Below are positions 62,736 through 64,000 of a DNA stretch of 64,000 nt, in pieces (positions within the stretch are counted from its first letter, which is position 1; each line of letters starts with the position of its first letter). The position numbers and the translations under genes were made by a program. The DNA is from Oegoconia quadripuncta (Eukaryota; Arthropoda; Insecta; Lepidoptera; Autostichidae): positions 15,945,194 through 16,009,193 of the forward strand of contig OX438758.1 of NCBI GenBank assembly GCA_949316235.1, read 5' to 3'. Below the pieces are notes generated by a model. It did not search any database and was not told the DNA's origin. It saw only the letters and a list, made by a program, of their open reading frames with translations.

Positions 62736-63090
62736 CATTAGATGTTGTAGTCAACAACCTATCGGTATGTGTTAGCTTTACACATAACAATAAGGGAATA
62801 TAACTTTCATGTTATCGGGGCCCCAATGAAAGCCTGATGGAATGAGAGCCTATGTTCCTCATATAAAGAAATTCACAGAAGCTTTGCCTAGTTTCAGTCT
62901 AGATAATTGGTGTATGGCTAATTTTATTTATTTTTTGAATACCGAGACACATGGCTCAGTAATTTGTCTCACCCTTAAATAATTAAGAATTCACTTCATG
63001 GATGCTTTTAATTTTGTTTCAGTATTCTTCATCACAAGCCAACAATAATGCGGAATAGAATAAAATAATATATACAAATAATAACTTTCT

Positions 63091-63986
63091 TTAATTATTC
63101 TCAATACGCCTATTGGCCCACAAACGTTGTACGAGCGCTTGCCGGCGTGCGCGGCCCAGCTCCAGCTCGGAGAGGGCGCGCACCCCGCGCCGCTCACTGC
63201 CACCGGTGGCAGCGGGTGCCGCGCCGCTCGCGCCCTGCGTCAGCCTGCGCTCGCGTTCCGCCTCCTCCGCCGTCAGTGGAGCGTATGGCACATGCGCTCT
63301 GTGTGCTATATTATGTAGCACGCAGCACGCATTTGTAATTCTTGCTGCTTGATCAGGCGAGTAGTGCAGTTTTCTGTCTACAAGCAGGCACCTATGCGAA
63401 AAATAAATAATTAATGTAATAATAAGGGTAATAAAAATGTTTAGGTACCTAAAGCGAGCTTTCAAAACTCCTATACAGCGCTCGACTACACTCCTAGTAG
63501 ACAAATGCACATTCTGGTAGTAATCCTCTGGAGTGTCTGGCTCTGGGTCTATCTGAGGTATCATCATCGTGGGTCTCAAAGGGTACCCAGAGTCTCCTAC
63601 AATAACAAAAAAAAGATGATAATAAAAACCTCCTTGAAACACTGCACAAAAATTTATTTACTATGAAACCGATACCACCATCTCATTCACCACCAATTTG
63701 CCACTTCATAATTGTAAGTGGCCACCATGAGTCTTGGTTAGTGTGAATATGGCAAGTTATTAAAAAAAAAAACAAACTAAAATTTTAAAAGACAAATGTA
63801 ATTCACAGCTTAAAAGCAAAACCAATAATTTATACATATACCCAAAAGATACACATCTTCTCCAGAAGCCCTATGTAGCCTCTCCAAATATAAATTTAAA
63901 GGGCGATTCGCCCATACAACACTATCATGTGTTGCCCCAGGGTAGGTAGCATCCACACTCAATATATTTAAATTTGAGTCACATAG
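63091..63986 (-). CDS. HARBI1-like transposase of a second Harbinger element (continues beyond window)
   Basis: Exons on the minus strand: 63986-63841 (after TTTTTTTCAG: 'LCDSNLNILSVDATYPGATH', 'DSIVWANRPLNLYLERL'), 63596-63449 (acceptor TTGTAG: 'GDSGYPLRPTMMIPQIDPEP', 'HLSTRSVVERCIGVLKARF') and 63391-63091 ('CLLVDRKLHYSPDQAARITN', 'ACCVLHNIAHRAHVP'). They join in frame (G/DSGYPL; ARFR/CLLVD). The motifs 'DATYPGATHDS', 'GDSGYPL', 'VERCIGVLKARFR' with the catalytic Glu, and 'HNIA' mark HARBI1-like DDE proteins. A GC-rich, Ala/Arg-rich tail follows, ending 'LWANRRIENN'. The retained exons are undamaged. The N-terminal exons lie beyond 64000. Confidence 0.85.
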
Positions 63987-64000
63987 CTGAAAAAAAGACA

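Larger units (their letters stand above)
60680..63057 (+). pseudogene. Myb/zeste-like DNA-binding protein of a second Harbinger element, multi-exon
   Basis: Exon 1 (60680-60874): 'TVRQLELLIEFLEGHKDLAL', 'AVAARLWQECSENLNSLGPA', 'RTAKEWSK', a trihelix/zeste-type Myb domain. Exon 2 (61015-61194): 'VWNDQKC', a one-base frame slip, then 'INASQRATGGGPSNAPTLSP' and 'LEEKIANIIGRDVGHLP'. Further likely exons: near 61667-61735, 62123-62250 (Pro-rich, 'ESPPPPPATPEPSPW'), 62340-62419 (Arg-rich), 62502-62641 ('ELRAQAALQNAQNMASFAES') and a short last exon near 63022-63057. The gene converges on the HARBI1-like transposase at 63091, a layout typical of PIF/Harbinger elements, where this partner helps the transposase reach its ends. 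A frame break also occurs in exon 6 (TGA near 62529). Some distal exon borders are uncertain. Confidence 0.65.

Overview
The window looks like AT-rich, repeat-dense chromatin from an insect, most likely a moth or butterfly. The clues are introns with GT-AG ends, a tRNA-headed SINE followed by the lepidopteran 'AAACCTGCATGCCTGAGA' type body (32189-32440), 'CCAGCAGTGG' SINE/LINE tails, a Helitron end of the 'ACGCGGACGAAGTCGCGGG...CTAGT' type, PHD-type LINE ORF1 proteins, and piggyBac, P-like and PIF/Harbinger transposases. Nothing suggests a prokaryote: no operons, no Shine-Dalgarno sites, no CRISPR array. These family assignments come from reading motifs; no search was run.

Layout. 1-1256: 3' end of a hAT element, with its terminal inverted repeat. 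1436-1606: candidate copia LTR. 2155-2980 (-): broken pogo-type transposase. 4056-5253 (-): C-terminal half of a DUF7869-like protein. 5829-7265 (-): gypsy RNase H/integrase, cut by a nearly full LINE (7266-12304) that carries an unexpected third ORF between ORF1 and ORF2. 12305-14668: decayed copia element with candidate PPT and 3' LTR. 14755-16150: four-exon gene resembling the N-terminal half of the DUF7869-like family. 18333-22558: gypsy pol with a 124-bp tandem duplication, an R1-clade LINE fragment flanked by a 16-bp target-site duplication, a snap-back hairpin and a small membrane-protein ORF. 22900-25562: PIF/Harbinger element whose MADF-BESS gene and transposase interleave on opposite strands. 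26301-26683: zinc-finger exon. 27250-27939: Helitron 3' end. 27957-30460: LINE. 30465-31950: gypsy gag-protease fragment and an LTR, then a DUF4806-like exon. 33140-36102: two Mutator-like (MULE) fragments and LINE tails. 36705-38846: P-element/THAP9-type transposase. 41304-43270: pogo C-terminus and Tc1 fragment. 43310-45297: LINE. 45641-47460: ISL2EU-like and piggyBac fragments. 47872-49522 (-): LINE. 50155-51130: 49-bp minisatellite. 52452-54126: second piggyBac. 54843-55803: host-like exons. 56015-59548: complete pogo-type transposon with TIRs and TA duplication. 59633-60197: LINE ORF1. 60680-64000: second Harbinger element (Myb/zeste-like gene plus HARBI1-like transposase, running off the window).

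Almost every coding region is a mobile element, and most carry frameshifts, stops or truncations. Many superfamilies are nested or abutting, as in heterochromatin, an old intron or a sex-limited W chromosome; the sequence alone cannot tell these apart. Only the exons near 26.3 kb, 32.0 kb, 54.8-55.8 kb and possibly 1.7 kb look host-derived.

The best candidates for something undescribed are the membrane-type ORF that bridges ORF1 and ORF2 of the LINE (8004-8669), the small predicted myristoylated/transmembrane ORF in the env position of the gypsy element (22265-22558), and the split DUF7869-like family with its RNase H-like motif pattern.
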